Source: Podocnemis expansa
Taxonomy: Eukaryota > Chordata > Testudines > Podocnemididae
Length of the DNA: 64,000 nucleotides
Reading direction: 5' to 3'
NCBI GenBank assembly: GCA_007922195.1
Contig: ML681997.1
Coordinates: 15,627,334-15,691,333 of the forward strand
Positions 44,826 through 55,930 of this stretch are shown here, piece after piece (within the stretch, counting starts at the first letter, position 1; every line of letters begins with the position of its first letter). The translations under genes and the position numbers were made by a program. Below the pieces are notes generated by a model that was given only the letters and a program-made list of their open reading frames with translations, ran no database searches and was not told the DNA's origin.

Positions 44826-45345
44826 GGTTACTCACCTTTGTGCAGTAGCCAACGTTCTTCAAGACATTTGTCCCCACACTGCTCCACTATAGGTGTGTGG
44901 TCACACCCACACCAAGCATCGGAGATCAGAGCCGTAACATGGTGTTTGGCTGCCTGGGGCGCACTCCAGTTGGAATGCACCCCTTCCCATTAGCAGCGCT
45001 TAGAGCTGGCATTGCAAAGCTGCCCCTTTAATAGAGTGGCTTCATTGAGCCACTCTGGGCCACCCAGGCCTTTGCCCTGTTGGCCCCACTGTAGTTACAG
45101 CTCTGTCGGAGATCTTTACAGCAAACGCAAGTGGAGAAGCACGTGTGCCTTTAGGGCTCACAGCCAAAGTCGCCACTGTTTGGAATGTGACCCCCCCTTC
45201 CGTTCCTTCTCTACTGCAGAATACAGCTTAGGGAGATACTCCGAAGTAGAGGGGAGGAGGGTGGGAAGTGGAGCTGTGCAGGGACACACATCTCAAAGAA
45301 CCTTGGCTACTGCACAAAGGTGAGTAACTTATTTCTTCTTCGAGC
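44826..45345. repeat. DIRS terminal and internal complementary repeats
   Basis: GGTTACTCACCTTTGTGCAG (44826) is mirrored by CTGCACAAAGGTGAGTAAC (45310). After the second arm the phrase TTCTTCTTCGAGCAGTGTCC, then TGCTGCTCCACTATAAG, repeats the terminal-repeat text. In DIRS elements this region serves to circularise the cDNA. The 103-codon plus-strand frame inside is spurious. Confidence 0.8.
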
Positions 45346-45488
45346 AGTGTCCCTGCTGCTCCACTATAAGTAACTAACAAGCAGTACCTTAACTGGTAGA
45401 GGGAAGTTTGGAGTCCCCTCTATTTATTGTATTGAGTACTGCCAACACTGTGGATGCATCTGAGGAAGCGTCTCTCTTGCATAATGCT

Positions 45489-46001
45489 TTATAAAAGTGT
45501 CTGCCAATGCCCAAGTAGTTGCTTTGCAAATGTCCGATATGGGCACATTGTGAAGAAACACCACAGAAGTAGAGACAGATCTAGTGGAATGGGCCCTGAT
45601 TGCATGAGGTGGTTAAGACCCATGCTATTCATAGGCCAAGCAAATACAATGGAAATCCATTTAGAAAGTCTTTGTTTGGAAATCGGTTTTCCCTTAGAAA
45701 GCTCTGTAATTGAGACAAATAGTGTAGGTGTTTTCTTGAATGCCTTTGTTCTGTCCATATAACATGCCAGTGCATGTTGGACGTCTAACGTGTGCAGTGC
45801 TGCCTGTGTGAGAGTAGCGTGTGGCTTTGGACAGAAAACCACTAGATGAAGCATCTGACTAACATGGAAGGCTGAGGAGACCTTCAGCAGGAACCTCGAA
45901 TGTGGTCTGAAAGAGACCTTGTCCCTAAGGAAAACAGTAAATGGTGGATATGCCATCAAGGTTGCAATCTTGCTAATGTGCCTGGCCGACGTTATAGCCA
46001 C
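45489..46001 (-). pseudogene. DIRS tyrosine recombinase fragment
   Basis: A 170-codon open frame that corresponds in position and partly in text to the DIRS YR at 63.66-63.97 kb. Shared words are KGKPISKQRLSKWI / RGLPVSSQCISKWI and the upstream FRPHSRFLLKV. The catalytic R-H-R-Y residues are not all in this frame: the C-terminal part with the tyrosine has been lost to a frameshift below about 45560. So no functional recombinase is encoded. Confidence 0.6.
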
Positions 46002-46803
46002 CTAGAAGGATATTTTTAATGACATATGGAGTAAGGAACAATTCACCAATGGTTCGAACGGTGGCCAAGTAAGTGATCTGAGTACCAGAGATAAATTCCA
46101 TGTTGGTACTGGGGTCTGATATCTGGGTACGTATTCTGGATCCCATCCATGAACCGTTTAGTGATGGGATGAGAGAATAAGGATGCATTATTTATCAAAT
46201 TATGAAAAGTTGAAATGGCTGCCGAATGAACTCTAATGTTACTTGTCACCAAATTTATTTCTTTCAGTTCCAGCAGGTGCCTTGAGATTTCCGGGATTGG
46301 TATCGATTGTGGATTCATTTGTCATCCATGACACCAGATGGAAAATTTCTTCCATTTCTGGAGGTAAGTAGGTCTTGTTGCCGCTTTTATACTGTTTATT
46401 AAGACTAATTTAACTCACTCAGGTCATCAAGCCATCACGGAGCCATGCCATGAAATGGAGCCTGTCAAGGTAGGTATAGTGGGTTCTCCCCCTATTTTGA
46501 ATGAGAAGGTTTGGAATCAAGGGCAGAGTGACTGGTGTCCCTGTGGATATGTGTAGGAGACAGGTGTACCAAGTCTGTCTTGGCCAGGCTGGTGCAATCA
46601 ATATGATCCTGGCCCAATCTTGTTTTAACTTTTTGAAGTGTTTTGGGGATCATAGGAATTGGGGGAAAGGTGTATAGAAGAGTGCGATGCCACTTGAGTA
46701 GGCATGTGTCCCCCATGGAGCAGTGACCCCATCCCACCCTCAGGCAGAATGCTTTGCATTTTCTATTCGTAGGTGTTGTGAAGAGGTCCATCGTTGGATG
46801 TCC

Positions 46804-47040
46804 TCATCGTTCATTTATATCGTTGAGGATGCTGTTGTTCAGTTCCCATTTGTGAGGGTCTGCAAAGTTCCTGCTGAGACTGTCTGCTGTTACATTGTCC
46901 TTTCCTAGTACGTATATTGCTGACATTTGTATTTTATGATGTATACACCAGTCCCATAGTTTTATGACCTCTGCATGCAGGGATTGGGATTGAGCACTGC
47001 CCTGATGGTTGATGCAGTACATACAAGCCACATTGTCCAT
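46804..47040 (-). pseudogene. DIRS RNase H fragment
   Basis: 78 codons. HAEVIKLWDWCIHHKIQMSA followed by YVLGKDNVTADSLSRNF is the RNase H C-terminal block found in DIRS and Ty3 elements (the GxxNxxADxLSR motif). The upstream part with the other catalytic acids lies in other frames near 47.1-47.4 kb. Confidence 0.75.
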
Positions 47041-47459
47041 CTGAACTTTGATGGTTTTGCCCGCTATGGATCAAAGGAAATGACGGCATGTGTTCTTCAC
47101 TGCCCATAGCTCAAGCAAATTTATGTACAGGTGTCTCTCTCAAAGTGACCACCTGCCCTATATGGTTAGTTCTAGCAGGTGTGCTTCTCAGACTGTGAGT
47201 GAGGCACCAGTGGTCATTAAAAGGGAGAGATATTGTTCAATGAATGGAACACCCTGAAGAATGTTTTCCGGATGTGTCCACCAGAGGAGAGCATCTTTTA
47301 TGGATTGCGGTATTGATAGTCTTCGATGTTTTGCATGCTTGTGTGGTTTGAAGTTCCTCAGGAACCACAGTTGCGGTTGTCTCATGTGCAGTCTTGCTCC
47401 ACACACCAGGTAGGTTGTTGCGGCCATGTGCCCCAATAACTGCATGCATGTATGGAACA

Positions 47460-48476
47460 TCACCAGGGGCAGGAACAAATGTCCCACATCAGATTTTGTA
47501 CAGCGTCAAACTGTTCTTTCATGAGAAATGGCCTGCAAGAAGGAGTATAAATCCTTGCCCCAATGAACTGTATCTCCTGAGATGGACACAACAGGGATAT
47601 TTTGTAATTTATCATCAGTCCCAGAGAATGGAACAGTTCTTCCATGCACTTTACCACTTTCTGGGCATTCAGAAATGTATGTGCTCTCAACATGAAATTG
47701 TCCAGGTAGGGGAATATTGTGATCCCCTGTTTGCGAAGATGTGCAGTGACTGCTACCATAAGTTTTGAAAAAAACCTTTGGGCTGTACATAGCCCAAAAG
47801 GGAGTACAGTATACTGATAGTGTCTGCCCTGGAAAAGGAAACAGAATAACTTTGTGTGTGCAGGATGGATGGTAACATGGAAATATGCGTCCTTGAGGTT
47901 GAGGGAAGCCAACCAATGCTCATGCTCTAAAAATAGAAGCATCATCGACAGTGTTACCATTTTGAATTTGCATATCTGAATACACTTGTTGAGACCTCTC
48001 AAGTCTAACATGGTCCTCCAGCCCCCCTTCTTCTTTTGACTTAGAAAATAGTGGAAATAGAACCCATTCCCCATGAACTGAGGGGGAACCTCCTCCATTA
48101 ACCTGATGTTTAAGAGGTTGTTTATTTCCTCCTGTAGGAGGTATATGTGAGAAAGGCCCCTGAAAAGGGACAGTGAAGGGGGTTGGGAAATGGGCTTGGA
48201 AGTAAACAGGATCAAATATCCACTGCTGACAATTTCCAACACCCATCTGTCCGATGTGATGGAACTCCACCGGTGAAGATATGGGAGTAGCCTGTTGTCA
48301 AATAGGCGAGATGAACTGATGGTAACGCTACGTGATGAAATGAAGTGGTCGGACAAACCTTCAACCAAACCCTCAAAATTGTTGTTTGGAGGCCAATGGT
48401 TCTGCATTGGAAGAGGATTGATTGATCTGTCTCTGTCTTGATTGTGACTGTCTCGGTCTTGTGCAGGGGTTAGCAA
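47460..48476 (-). pseudogene. DIRS reverse transcriptase
   Basis: 338 codons with most RT blocks. GGWRTMLDLRGLNKCI (151-166), SLNLKDAYFHV (191-201, first catalytic Asp D196), TVLPFGLCTAQRFFSK (223-238) and PYLDNFML (256-263). The YLDD pair has become YLDN, so a catalytic aspartate is missing. A neighbouring frame (47920-48270) overlaps and is a shadow. The frame stops before RNase H. Confidence 0.88.
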
Positions 48477-48977
48477 ATTTTCTGCATTGCTGAGGATATG
48501 GATACCTGTTGATGTTATATTGATACCTGCTATGTCTCCCTCTAGGGATTGGAGCAGAGATGCCTAAAAGTTCAGAGGGTTGCTCTTAAGTCTTTTAATA
48601 AGTGCATGATTTCATTTCTTTTCTCCCCAAACCACTTCTTATCAAAAGGAAGATCTTTTATGATGGATTCCAGCTGTTTCAGTAGCATCGCTGAGTGAAC
48701 CCATAACAATTGTCGCATTACCACTGCTGTTCCAATGGTTTGGGCCACTGTGTCTGTGATGTCCAGCACAGCCTGGAGAGCAGTTCTTGGTATTAAGAGA
48801 CCTCTTGTCTGATGGAGTTGAATTGCTCTTTCCTGTTGTCAGGAATAAAGTTAATAAATTCTGCAAGTTTGGAATAGTCGTCATGGTCATAATTAGATAA
48901 AAGCACCTTGCAATTGGCTACCCTTAATTGTAATTTGGCTGATGTATAGACCTTCCTGCCCAGAAGATCCATTTTTT

Positions 48978-49707
48978 TTATCCTCTATCTGCCAGAGTCG
49001 ATCTATTATGGGTTTGCTTAGCCCATTGATTAGCTGTCTCAATGACTAGGGAATTCACCTGAGGATGGATGAATAGGAATTTGTTATGTTTTGGCACAAT
49101 GAAGTACTTTTTATCTGCATTCTTATTGGTAGGCATTGCTGAGGCCAGGTTTTGCCAGATATTGTTAGCCGGCTCCATGATGCCCTTGTCCATGGGTAAT
49201 GAGACTTTTGACGATGTTTTGGATTGTAAAATTCTGTACAGCTTGTGTTGAGATGTAGAAACACTTTGCACAGGCATATCCATGGTTCCAGCAACAATTT
49301 AAAAAAAGCTCTTGGAATTGCTTGTTGTTATCCTTATTTGAGAGTCAATCATTCATGGTGGTAACGTCTGATGCCAGAGTGATACTCTGTGCACTTAGCT
49401 GTTGCTTCTGACCCAGGATCACATTAAATATGGAGTGTTGATGATCTTGCATCTGTGTTGGTAACAGTACAGACTGTGGAAGTCCGTAGTTCATCCAGTT
49501 TGCCCAGGCCAGCCATGGTATCCCGTATGGGGTGGTGGGAAACCAGGGGGTACTTACCCATGGCCAAATCAGGTTTTGCTGTGGAGCCTCAGTAGATTGC
49601 TCCAAGGGCTCCGTACTTGTATTGATAGCAGGATCAATGTCGGAGGAAGAGTCTGCCTCTGAGTCAGAGGTGGCGGGTGAGCTGCAGTGCTCTGGGGAGG
49701 ATTGCAC
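48978..49707 (-). pseudogene. DIRS gag body fragments
   Basis: Two frames cover this stretch. At 49345-49707 the frame is rich in acidic and Ser residues (CSSPATSDSEADSSSDIDP) and then in Pro/Trp (WPWVSTPWFPTTPYGIPWLA). At 48978-49283 it reads VNSLVIETANQWAKQ. This fits DIRS gag between the zinc finger and RT. A frameshift separates them. Confidence 0.55.
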
Positions 49708-50288
49708 ACCATATAACGGAGATATAGGTGAGGAAGACTATGAGAGAACTTCCTCCCTGCAATGGGGCTTGGTCTTCCTCTTATGCTTCTTAGGGGGAGG
49801 GGGAGACTGTAGGTCTTGTGATCGCTGAGAAGCTACCCTCTTATTCTGCAGCATCGTGTCTGTAGGTGCCAAGGGAAGGAGTTGCGAAGGCTGGGGAAGA
49901 GGCAAGTGCACTGGTGTCTGCAATTGCGCTGGGAATGTTGGTGCCAGCAGAGAGGGAGCGGGTTGGCAGAGCTGTTAAGTGATGTGCTCAGACCCAGGAG
50001 CATCATTGATGGAGTCACTGCAGCCATTTGTGGTGCTGGCACTAGAACTGTGACAGCTGATGCCGATACAGATTTGGTCAGCATGGCAGTTAACCCCTGC
50101 TCTATTGCCGAGCTCATGGGGTACACTCCCTTTCTTGAAGTAAGGGTATTAGAGGAACCTGTAGCCTCCCTTGTATCCATGTGCCTGAGACCTGGCTTAG
50201 GTTTTTTTGCCATCACAGGAAAAGATGAAGAGGAGCTTTTCTTCATTGATTTATTCCTTTCAGGAGATTTGCCAGGATCTGAAGTCAG

Positions 50289-50489
50289 TCAAAGTGCTCC
50301 TTCGATTAACAGGAGTTTCAATTTCATGCTCCTGTCTTTTCTCGCCCTTGACTTCAAAATGGCACAATGAGGACAACTCTGAGACAAGTGTTCCTCGCCC
50401 AGGCATTTAATGCACTTATCATGGCCATCTGAGGCATGCATTGGCTCATTACAAGCGGCACAGTGCTTGAAACCTGAGGTGTTCAGCAT
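50289..50489 (-). pseudogene. DIRS gag N-terminal zinc-binding module
   Basis: 66 codons. HCAACNEPMHASDGHDKCIK followed by CLGEEHLSQSCPHC presents the CxxC...HxxCxxCLGxxHxxxxCxxC array typical of the start of DIRS gag. It begins at the first Met after the terminal repeat. Confidence 0.75.
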
Positions 50490-50539
50490 TATGCTGGCTG
50501 CTGTTCATTTGTGTTCTTTTGAAGAAAAATTAAACTAAC

Positions 50540-50572
50540 TAACCAACCAACCAACCAACTCGACTAAAAAAA
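50540..50572. repeat. AACC and A-rich simple repeats
   Basis: AACTAACCAACCAACCAACC is followed by a poly-A tract, in the 5' leader of the DIRS element. Confidence 0.7.
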
Positions 50573-51259
50573 AAAAACAAAAACAAAAACACCACACACA
50601 ACAATAAAGGAACTAACTAAACTGAGGTAAGGTAAGGAGGAACCTGAGCTGTTCCGAGCTGCTGAAAGTCTATGCTAAGCCACAGGCAGTTGAGAAGAAA
50701 TCGAAGGGTGGGGTGGGGGAGGAGGTCATACATTCCAAACAGCAGCAAATTCGGCCACGAGCTTCAGAGGTGCACACCCCTCCCCCCCCACTCAGCTCTG
50801 CTATAAACATCTCCGATGCTAGGTATGGGTGAGACCAAACAGTTATAGTGAAGCAGTGGGGGAACTCCTTGAAGAAGAACCTCCTTTCTAAGTCACATCA
50901 AATAAAAAAGACCATACGGTTCTATGAAAGCAACTTGTCACTTCAAGTATCAAGATACTTGTGATGGGAAGTGTTTAATTCACTCAATGTGTTTCTTCAG
51001 TTGGAACAGGTGTAACCTATTTGCACATATTAGAAAAGCACTCCATTTTCCTTTTGAACGAGAAATGCAAACTCTGAAGTACCTGTATGGTTGTAGTTTG
51101 CCTGCCTGTTATGATTCTGGCTTGAAGATTTCCTGATAGGGGTTTACCTGAGTGAATTTAAACTGAGGTACCAAAAGTTGTCAGACTTGTGGAGGAGAAG
51201 CTCACTAATTCATTCTTCAGTTTGTAAATTCTCCCTCTTTTCCATTACAGTAACTTAGA

Positions 51260-51490
51260 CTAAATTCAGGATCTCATGATACTAAGTGCTGTACAAATCC
51301 TGTGTAAGACATGCTCTCTGCTTCAAAGAGTTTATAATCCAAATAGACAAGGCAGTCTATTTAGATTATATCCATGATTTATAAATAGAGAACCAAGGCA
51401 CAAAGAGATTAAATGACTTGCTCAGGATCACACAGGAAGTTGGTTACAGAGCTAGGAATCGGATTCAAGCCCAGTCCAGGGACTTAACTA
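51260..51490 (+). repeat. MIR SINE
   Basis: AACCAAGGCACAAAGAGATT, AAATGACTTGCTCAGGATCA, CACAGGAAG and GGAATCGGATTCAAGCCC follow the MIR core in order, with good identity. A GAGTTTATAATCCAAATAG phrase precedes it. It lies in the intron or 3' flank 75 bp downstream of the ASPG-like exon at 51563. Confidence 0.75.
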
Positions 51491-51562
51491 CAAATCCATC
51501 CTACAACAACAAAAAGACAACTCAAGCATATTTCGGCATAGAACTTTAAAAATAACCAATAC

Positions 51563-51622
51563 CTTCTTTATCTTCAGTACATTAAAGAAGTGGAGGATAT
51601 CCGTGTGCTCTGTAACCTCTGC
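51563..51622 (-). CDS. ASPG: ASPG-like exon (second half of C-terminal ankyrin repeat)
   Basis: Minus strand. The acceptor TTTCTGTTTATAG precedes GCAGAGGTTACAG. The 20 codons read AEVTEHTDILHFFNVLKIKK, and a GT donor (GTATTGG) follows in phase 0. The upstream exon also ends in phase 0, so the joined reading ...PLQL-AEVTEHTD forms the second helix of an ankyrin repeat ('PLHLAAxxGHxxVVxxLL' pattern). The donor is weak. If it is not used the frame reads on 22 codons to a stop at about 51497, in which case this is the last exon. Confidence 0.7.
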
Positions 51623-51989
51623 CTATAAACAGAAATTTAAAGAATGAGTATTGCCATGTCTTGCATGCATGCAAGCACGCGTGCACGCACACACTTGTGG
51701 GAAATAAAAAAGGACCACAAATGATGTAAAGCTTGATTTATATGCCAACTTACTTGGGGGGAGCTGAGAGAATGATTGCTTTAAGTGACTTATTACTTAA
51801 CAAGACTTTTGAACTTGTTATAAATTTGAAGCAAAACCTTTTTTTTTTTTTTTTTTTAATCAAAATTGTAGGAACCTAACTGGCATTTAGTTTGCCCAAC
51901 CTAATATCATCTGATGTGTCAGAATAGACATGTGGTAATGCATATGCTCAGCAAAGCTCCACACAAGTTACAGCTATAGTCACACTTAC

Positions 51990-52089
51990 TAGTTGTAAGG
52001 GAGTTCTGCCATCATAGCCAGTTTGTTCCATGTTTGCACCAGCTAGATACCAGGCATACAACCCATCCAAGTCTCCATTAGCAGCAAGG
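51990..52089 (-). CDS. ASPG: ASPG-like exon (C-terminal ankyrin repeat)
   Basis: Minus strand. The acceptor CTTTTCCCAG (52099-52090) and a consensus donor GTAAGTG (51989-51983) bound 100 bp. After one base that completes a split codon, 33 codons read LAANGDLDGLYAW, YLAGANMEQTGYDG and RTPLQL. The 'LAxxGDLxGL..W..AGA...GYDGRTPL' pattern matches the last ankyrin unit of ASPG, the vertebrate 60 kDa lysophospholipase. ASPG has an N-terminal asparaginase domain that hydrolyses L-asparagine and C-terminal ankyrin repeats; the enzyme domain would lie upstream, beyond the right edge. Neighbourhood support: miR-203 lies 27 kb downstream in the same direction, as in human. Identification is by recall of the family, without a search. 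Confidence 0.78.
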
Positions 52090-52099
52090 CTGGGAAAAG

Positions 52100-53575
52100 A
52101 ATAATTAAGAACACTTTAGTTTGTTCAGAAGCTGTAAGGGCATTTTGTTGTAATACCATGTTGGGTTAATTACTAGAAAAACTAACGTGTATGCTAAACC
52201 GACAACAGGGCTAGCATGGCAACCAGGACAGGAGGTAAGGGAGGAAGAAGTTTACAAAAGATTTGAAAAGCTGAGCAAGCAACACTGCTTGATGAATCAG
52301 TTCCTTAAATTAACAGGGCTGTCTTATAAGCAACTTACAACAGGTTAGTTTCACCCAGTGGGTGTGACTATGACCAAAGGGGAAAAAAAGATATGTAGTT
52401 TCATATTTCACAACACAATATTTATCCTGTGAGATGCAGTTTGGGGTGAGGGGCTACCCCATATTTGAGTTGCAATTTTATATTTTTGGCAATACACCAG
52501 GAGTGACTGGAGGAATGCTATTAAAACACTGCATTTAAAAAAACAAACTCCAAAAGGTTGTATTAATGTATCTGATACAATACTGCCTCTGGCATGAATT
52601 AATATTCACTATCAAATGTTATGACAGCATTGTTTCTCTGGTGCTGTTTGGATAATTTTAATGGTGCTACAGGATTTGGGTCTTAAAGGTAATTTATAAA
52701 CCTCAGTGCCAATAAACAGCCATTTTACATACAATGAGAAATAAACTGATGAGGGGGGTATATGCCCACCATGACAAACATTTCATAGTATCAACGTGAA
52801 TTAAGCTTTGAGTGGATTTTAAGTCTATGGTGACACAACATCAGACAGTCTCTTGCATGCCTGCTGGCAGCCCCATTAGTATCTGCACAACTTAATCTTT
52901 CATTTTAAGAAGTATTTCTAGCCTTTGTGGTATAAAAAATATCTGGATGTGCCTCAATGCAATGCCGTCTGCAGACAGGCTGAAAGAAACACTAGCTGAG
53001 CAGCATGTGCTTTGAAAATAAGTGGTGGATCTTACTATCAATTTGCTATCTGTCTGTTCCCCCAGCAATTATTTCTGACCTGAAATCAATCCCATACTTC
53101 AATTCCCTATCAATTCTGTCCCTTCCAACCGCACCTCTGTTCCTTCTACAGCTCTAGGGGCTCTTCTCTCCACCTCCAAGGCCTGGGGTGGAGGAGCTGC
53201 AGTGGGGTCCCTCTCTGCTTTCCCAGGATGTAGGGATGGAAGGAGCAGAAGAGTTCTCCTGTTGCTTATGCAGGAGTTGAAGTATAATTTGGTGGGACCT
53301 GGAACCCTCCTAATCGGTGGACCTCCTTCCTGAATCGTCCGGGCTCCCTTCATGCATGTGCAGGTGTCAGCCCTGGTAGACATTTGCAACCACTTCTCAG
53401 TACCACATGCCTTTGTTATCACTCCATAAAAATATTTATAATTTTATATGGCATTTATGTCTGTATCAATTATTGTCACAAACTAGCAAATACTGCATAA
53501 GACAATAAGTATTGCAATTAACAACGGTGGGGCATAGGACCTGCCACCAGCGAGGACAGGGTGGAACATGTGTTC
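52100..53575. other. Intronic-looking stretch, no further exon found
   Basis: AT-rich DNA upstream of the ASPG-like exons, with a C/T-rich patch at 53095-53425 (107-codon minus frame, low-complexity). I looked for more ankyrin or asparaginase exons on the minus strand up to 64000 and found none. Confidence 0.45.
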
Positions 53576-54530
53576 CGCTGGATTTTTCTACTTTTAGGGT
53601 GCTTGGAATGCTGGCCCCTCAAATTTGTGGGCCTGGAACGGCATTCAGGGGAATTCCCCCTTACTTTAACCCCTGCATCCCCAATAGTCCCTCAACCTCA
53701 AATACCCATCCCCAAAATCCACACCCTGCCCCCAATACCCAGCCGCAGCCTCCAATATCCACTGCCATCCCCAATATTCCCCAGCCCCCAATATCCACCC
53801 CCAAAATCCACACCCTGCCCCCCAATACCCACCCACAGGCCCCAATATCCACTCCACTGTCCCCAATATTCCCCCAGCTCCCAAAACCCACCCCCCAAAA
53901 TCCACACCCTGCCCCAATACCCAACCCCTGACCCCAATATCCACTTCACACCCAACTCCCCGCTGACCTGATGGGGCCCCGGCAGGCACAGGGCTCTGTC
54001 CACACCAAAGGTTGCAGGATCGGGGCCCCCCCCAGTTTAGGCAGAGGCTGGGAGATGGGCTAACAGGAGGCCCTGGGCAGCAGCAGAATGGGTTGCCTGA
54101 AGGCCAGAAAGGACAAACCCGTGGTCGGAGCCTGCTGCCTGGTGCTGTGTCCTGCTCCAGTGCTGAGAGAGGCAGGAGAGGAGGGGGTGAGGCCAGGGCC
54201 CTGGCCACCAAGCAGGAGGGTCCCTGCTGGGCTGGAAACAGGGCTCTGGTGCCCCGCGATAGGGACAGAGTGGTGCGCCAGGGTGGGGGAGAATCATCAC
54301 TAACTCCCCCCACCCTCAGCTACACTTTGAAGCTTCTGCCACTAGTGTGGCGTGTGCATACACAGGGGAGCTGGGCCAGCTGACACACCTCCCTGTTCTC
54401 CCTGCTCTGCCAGAATGCAGCGTTCTGGCTTAGCTTTCTATTTTTAGGAGCCCTGGAATGCTGGGCCCCTAAAAATAGTGGGCCCCAGAATGTCAGTTTC
54501 GTGCTTTCTGGCCTACTTTAACCCAAGTGC
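53575..54530. repeat. Minisatellite bounded by two copies of a ~100-bp repeat
   Basis: 53690-53950 is a minisatellite of CCCCAATATCCAC and CCCAAAATCCACACCCTGCC words, period about 35-70 bp. It is bracketed by two related blocks: 53580-53670 (TTTTTCTACTTTTAGGGTGC, TTGGAATGCTGGCCCC, CTTACTTTAACCCC) and 54430-54530 (TTCTATTTTTAGGAGCCC, TGGAATGCTGGGCCCC, CCTACTTTAACCC). The blocks are direct repeats 850 bp apart. Long open frames (up to 215 codons) come from the satellite and the GC-rich tract at 54010-54310. Confidence 0.7.
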
Positions 54531-55455
54531 TTATGGGAAGGCAGGAGAATGGAGCCATCCTGAGCAGGTCTTTCTGCTCCTTTCTCCTCTCCTGTTAGAA
54601 CGATGCTTGAGGATGGAGAGCTCTGCCTGTTTCCTGCAGCAGCCCCAAAGAAAGTAGCAAATCAGAGGGGCTCTCCCCCACCCCACCCCTGACACTCCAC
54701 CAGGCAGTACTAAAACTGTGTACCCCCTTAGTGACTTGGCTGGCTAATCAGAAAGGTTGTTTCCTGGGTCTGCAACCTGTTGCACTTTAAGCACTGAAGC
54801 TACCCTCAGCCATCTCAAGAGGATGTTAGCTCTGGAGCTGTAGATGTTAATATTGACTACTTGCTGTGTACTTGAACAGAAATTGCCAAGTAATTATCCA
54901 GTGAAGTTGGATCTCACTAAGGTGAGGGATAGAAAAGGCCTGATTAGTCTGTGACCTACAACCTGCTGCCCTGAATGGCGCTCTCTTTCTGAAGGAACAG
55001 AGGTGTGATAGACTGGCTGGCTCAGCAGATTTGGGGGGAGAAAGGGAGGATGAAGCACCAGAAAGCATGCTAAAACAGGTGAGAGGTTGTCAGCAGCAGG
55101 CAGCAGGGACAGCTAGCTTGTGGAAGGGTCACTCTACAGTCAAGTCTGGAACATTTGTTACTCATCCACTTCTCAAATGCTGATAAATATTTTCAGGTAC
55201 TTAAAAAAGTCTTTCAAGAGGTGTGGAAGCCTCTACCTGCAGCAGCCTGAGGATGGGTGAAAAGAAAGTTGGAGCAAGGTCTATGCTTGCAGCTACCTTA
55301 AAGGGTGGGAGAAAAACAAAGGCTGTGCCTTTGGCTAGTCAGATGGAGTGAAGGGCTATGGGGCAGGGCAAAGGAAGAAGAGTTAGGGTCTTTATATGAT
55401 AAAATCCAATAGTGGGTGTAGGCTGGCATAGGTAAAAGAAGAATGCTGAAGAAAT
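54531..55455. other. Non-coding stretch, no feature recognised
   Basis: Mixed composition without repeat boundaries or splice-supported exons. Confidence 0.45.
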
Positions 55456-55462
55456 ATTAATG

Positions 55463-55651
55463 CAGGGATCCCAAACATGCAGCCCACGGGCTACATGCGG
55501 TCCCTAAAGCTATTTCCCACAGCCCACAATGGACACTATCATTACTGATATTTGCAATATTGTTGTATGAAAAGGTTTCACTGGTGCGGCCCTCAGACTA
55601 ATGTAGTAGTCCTCATGCAGCCCTCATGGTGATTTGAGTTTGAGACCCCTG
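55463..55651. mobile_element. hAT-type non-autonomous transposon with TSD
   Basis: The ends CAGGGATCCCAAACATG and, inverted, CAGGGGTCTCAAACTC bound 189 bp. The target duplication is TATTAATG (55455-55462) / CATTAATG (55652-55659), 7 of 8 identical. It is related in sequence to 4734-4960 (GGxTxCCAAAC ends). Confidence 0.88.
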
Positions 55652-55777
55652 CATTAATGGAAAGCAGTGTTGTTGCAAATGAGGGGGGAGTTTAATATTC
55701 AGGTAAGAGAAAAGAGCTCTTATAAATTCTGTTGTTCTCGCACAAGACAGCCGGAGTCACAGAAAAGTAAGGAAGTT

Positions 55778-55930
55778 CCAAAGGGGTAACTGTGTTAGTC
55801 TAGTGCAACAAAACAAAAGAAAAGTCTTGTGGTACTTTAAAGACTAACAAATTTATTTATCACATGAGCTTTTGTGGGTATAATACCACTTCTTCAAATG
55901 AATGAAACGGAAACTGCAGTCAAAACAACC
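55778..55930 (-). mobile_element. Penelope-like repeat fragment with hammerhead-like motif
   Basis: Minus-strand text: TTGAAGAAGTGGTATTATAC, CCACAAAAGCTCATGTGATA, AATAAATTTGTTAGTCTTTA, AAGTACCACAAG, then TAGACTAACACAGTTACCCC. The GAAA box is AAAA and the first core box is TTGAAGA, so a ribozyme here would be dead. Confidence 0.5.

Larger units (their letters stand above)
44826..50881 (-). mobile_element. DIRS-type tyrosine-recombinase retrotransposon, decayed, near full length
   Basis: Minus-strand order is zinc-finger gag (50.5 kb), gag body (49.7-49.0 kb), RT (48.5-47.5 kb), RNase H (47.0 kb) and tyrosine recombinase (46.0-45.5 kb), which is the DIRS layout. The ends are inverted: plus-strand 44852-44926 and minus-strand 50881-50808 share CACTGCT(C/T)CACTATA and AGCATCGGAGAT. 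A second inverted pair, 44826-44850 and 45305-45328 (GGTTACTCACCTTTGTGCAG and its inverse), is the internal complementary region. Every ORF is interrupted, so the copy is inactive. DIRS elements integrate with a tyrosine recombinase and leave no target duplication. Confidence 0.85.

Noticed and set aside
45012..45323. 103-codon plus-strand frame
   Set aside because: It lies between the inverted repeats of the DIRS element, opposite to the direction of its genes.
53512..54383. Frames up to 215 codons rich in Pro, Trp and Gly
   Set aside because: They translate a C-rich minisatellite; the periodic protein is a consequence of the DNA repeat.
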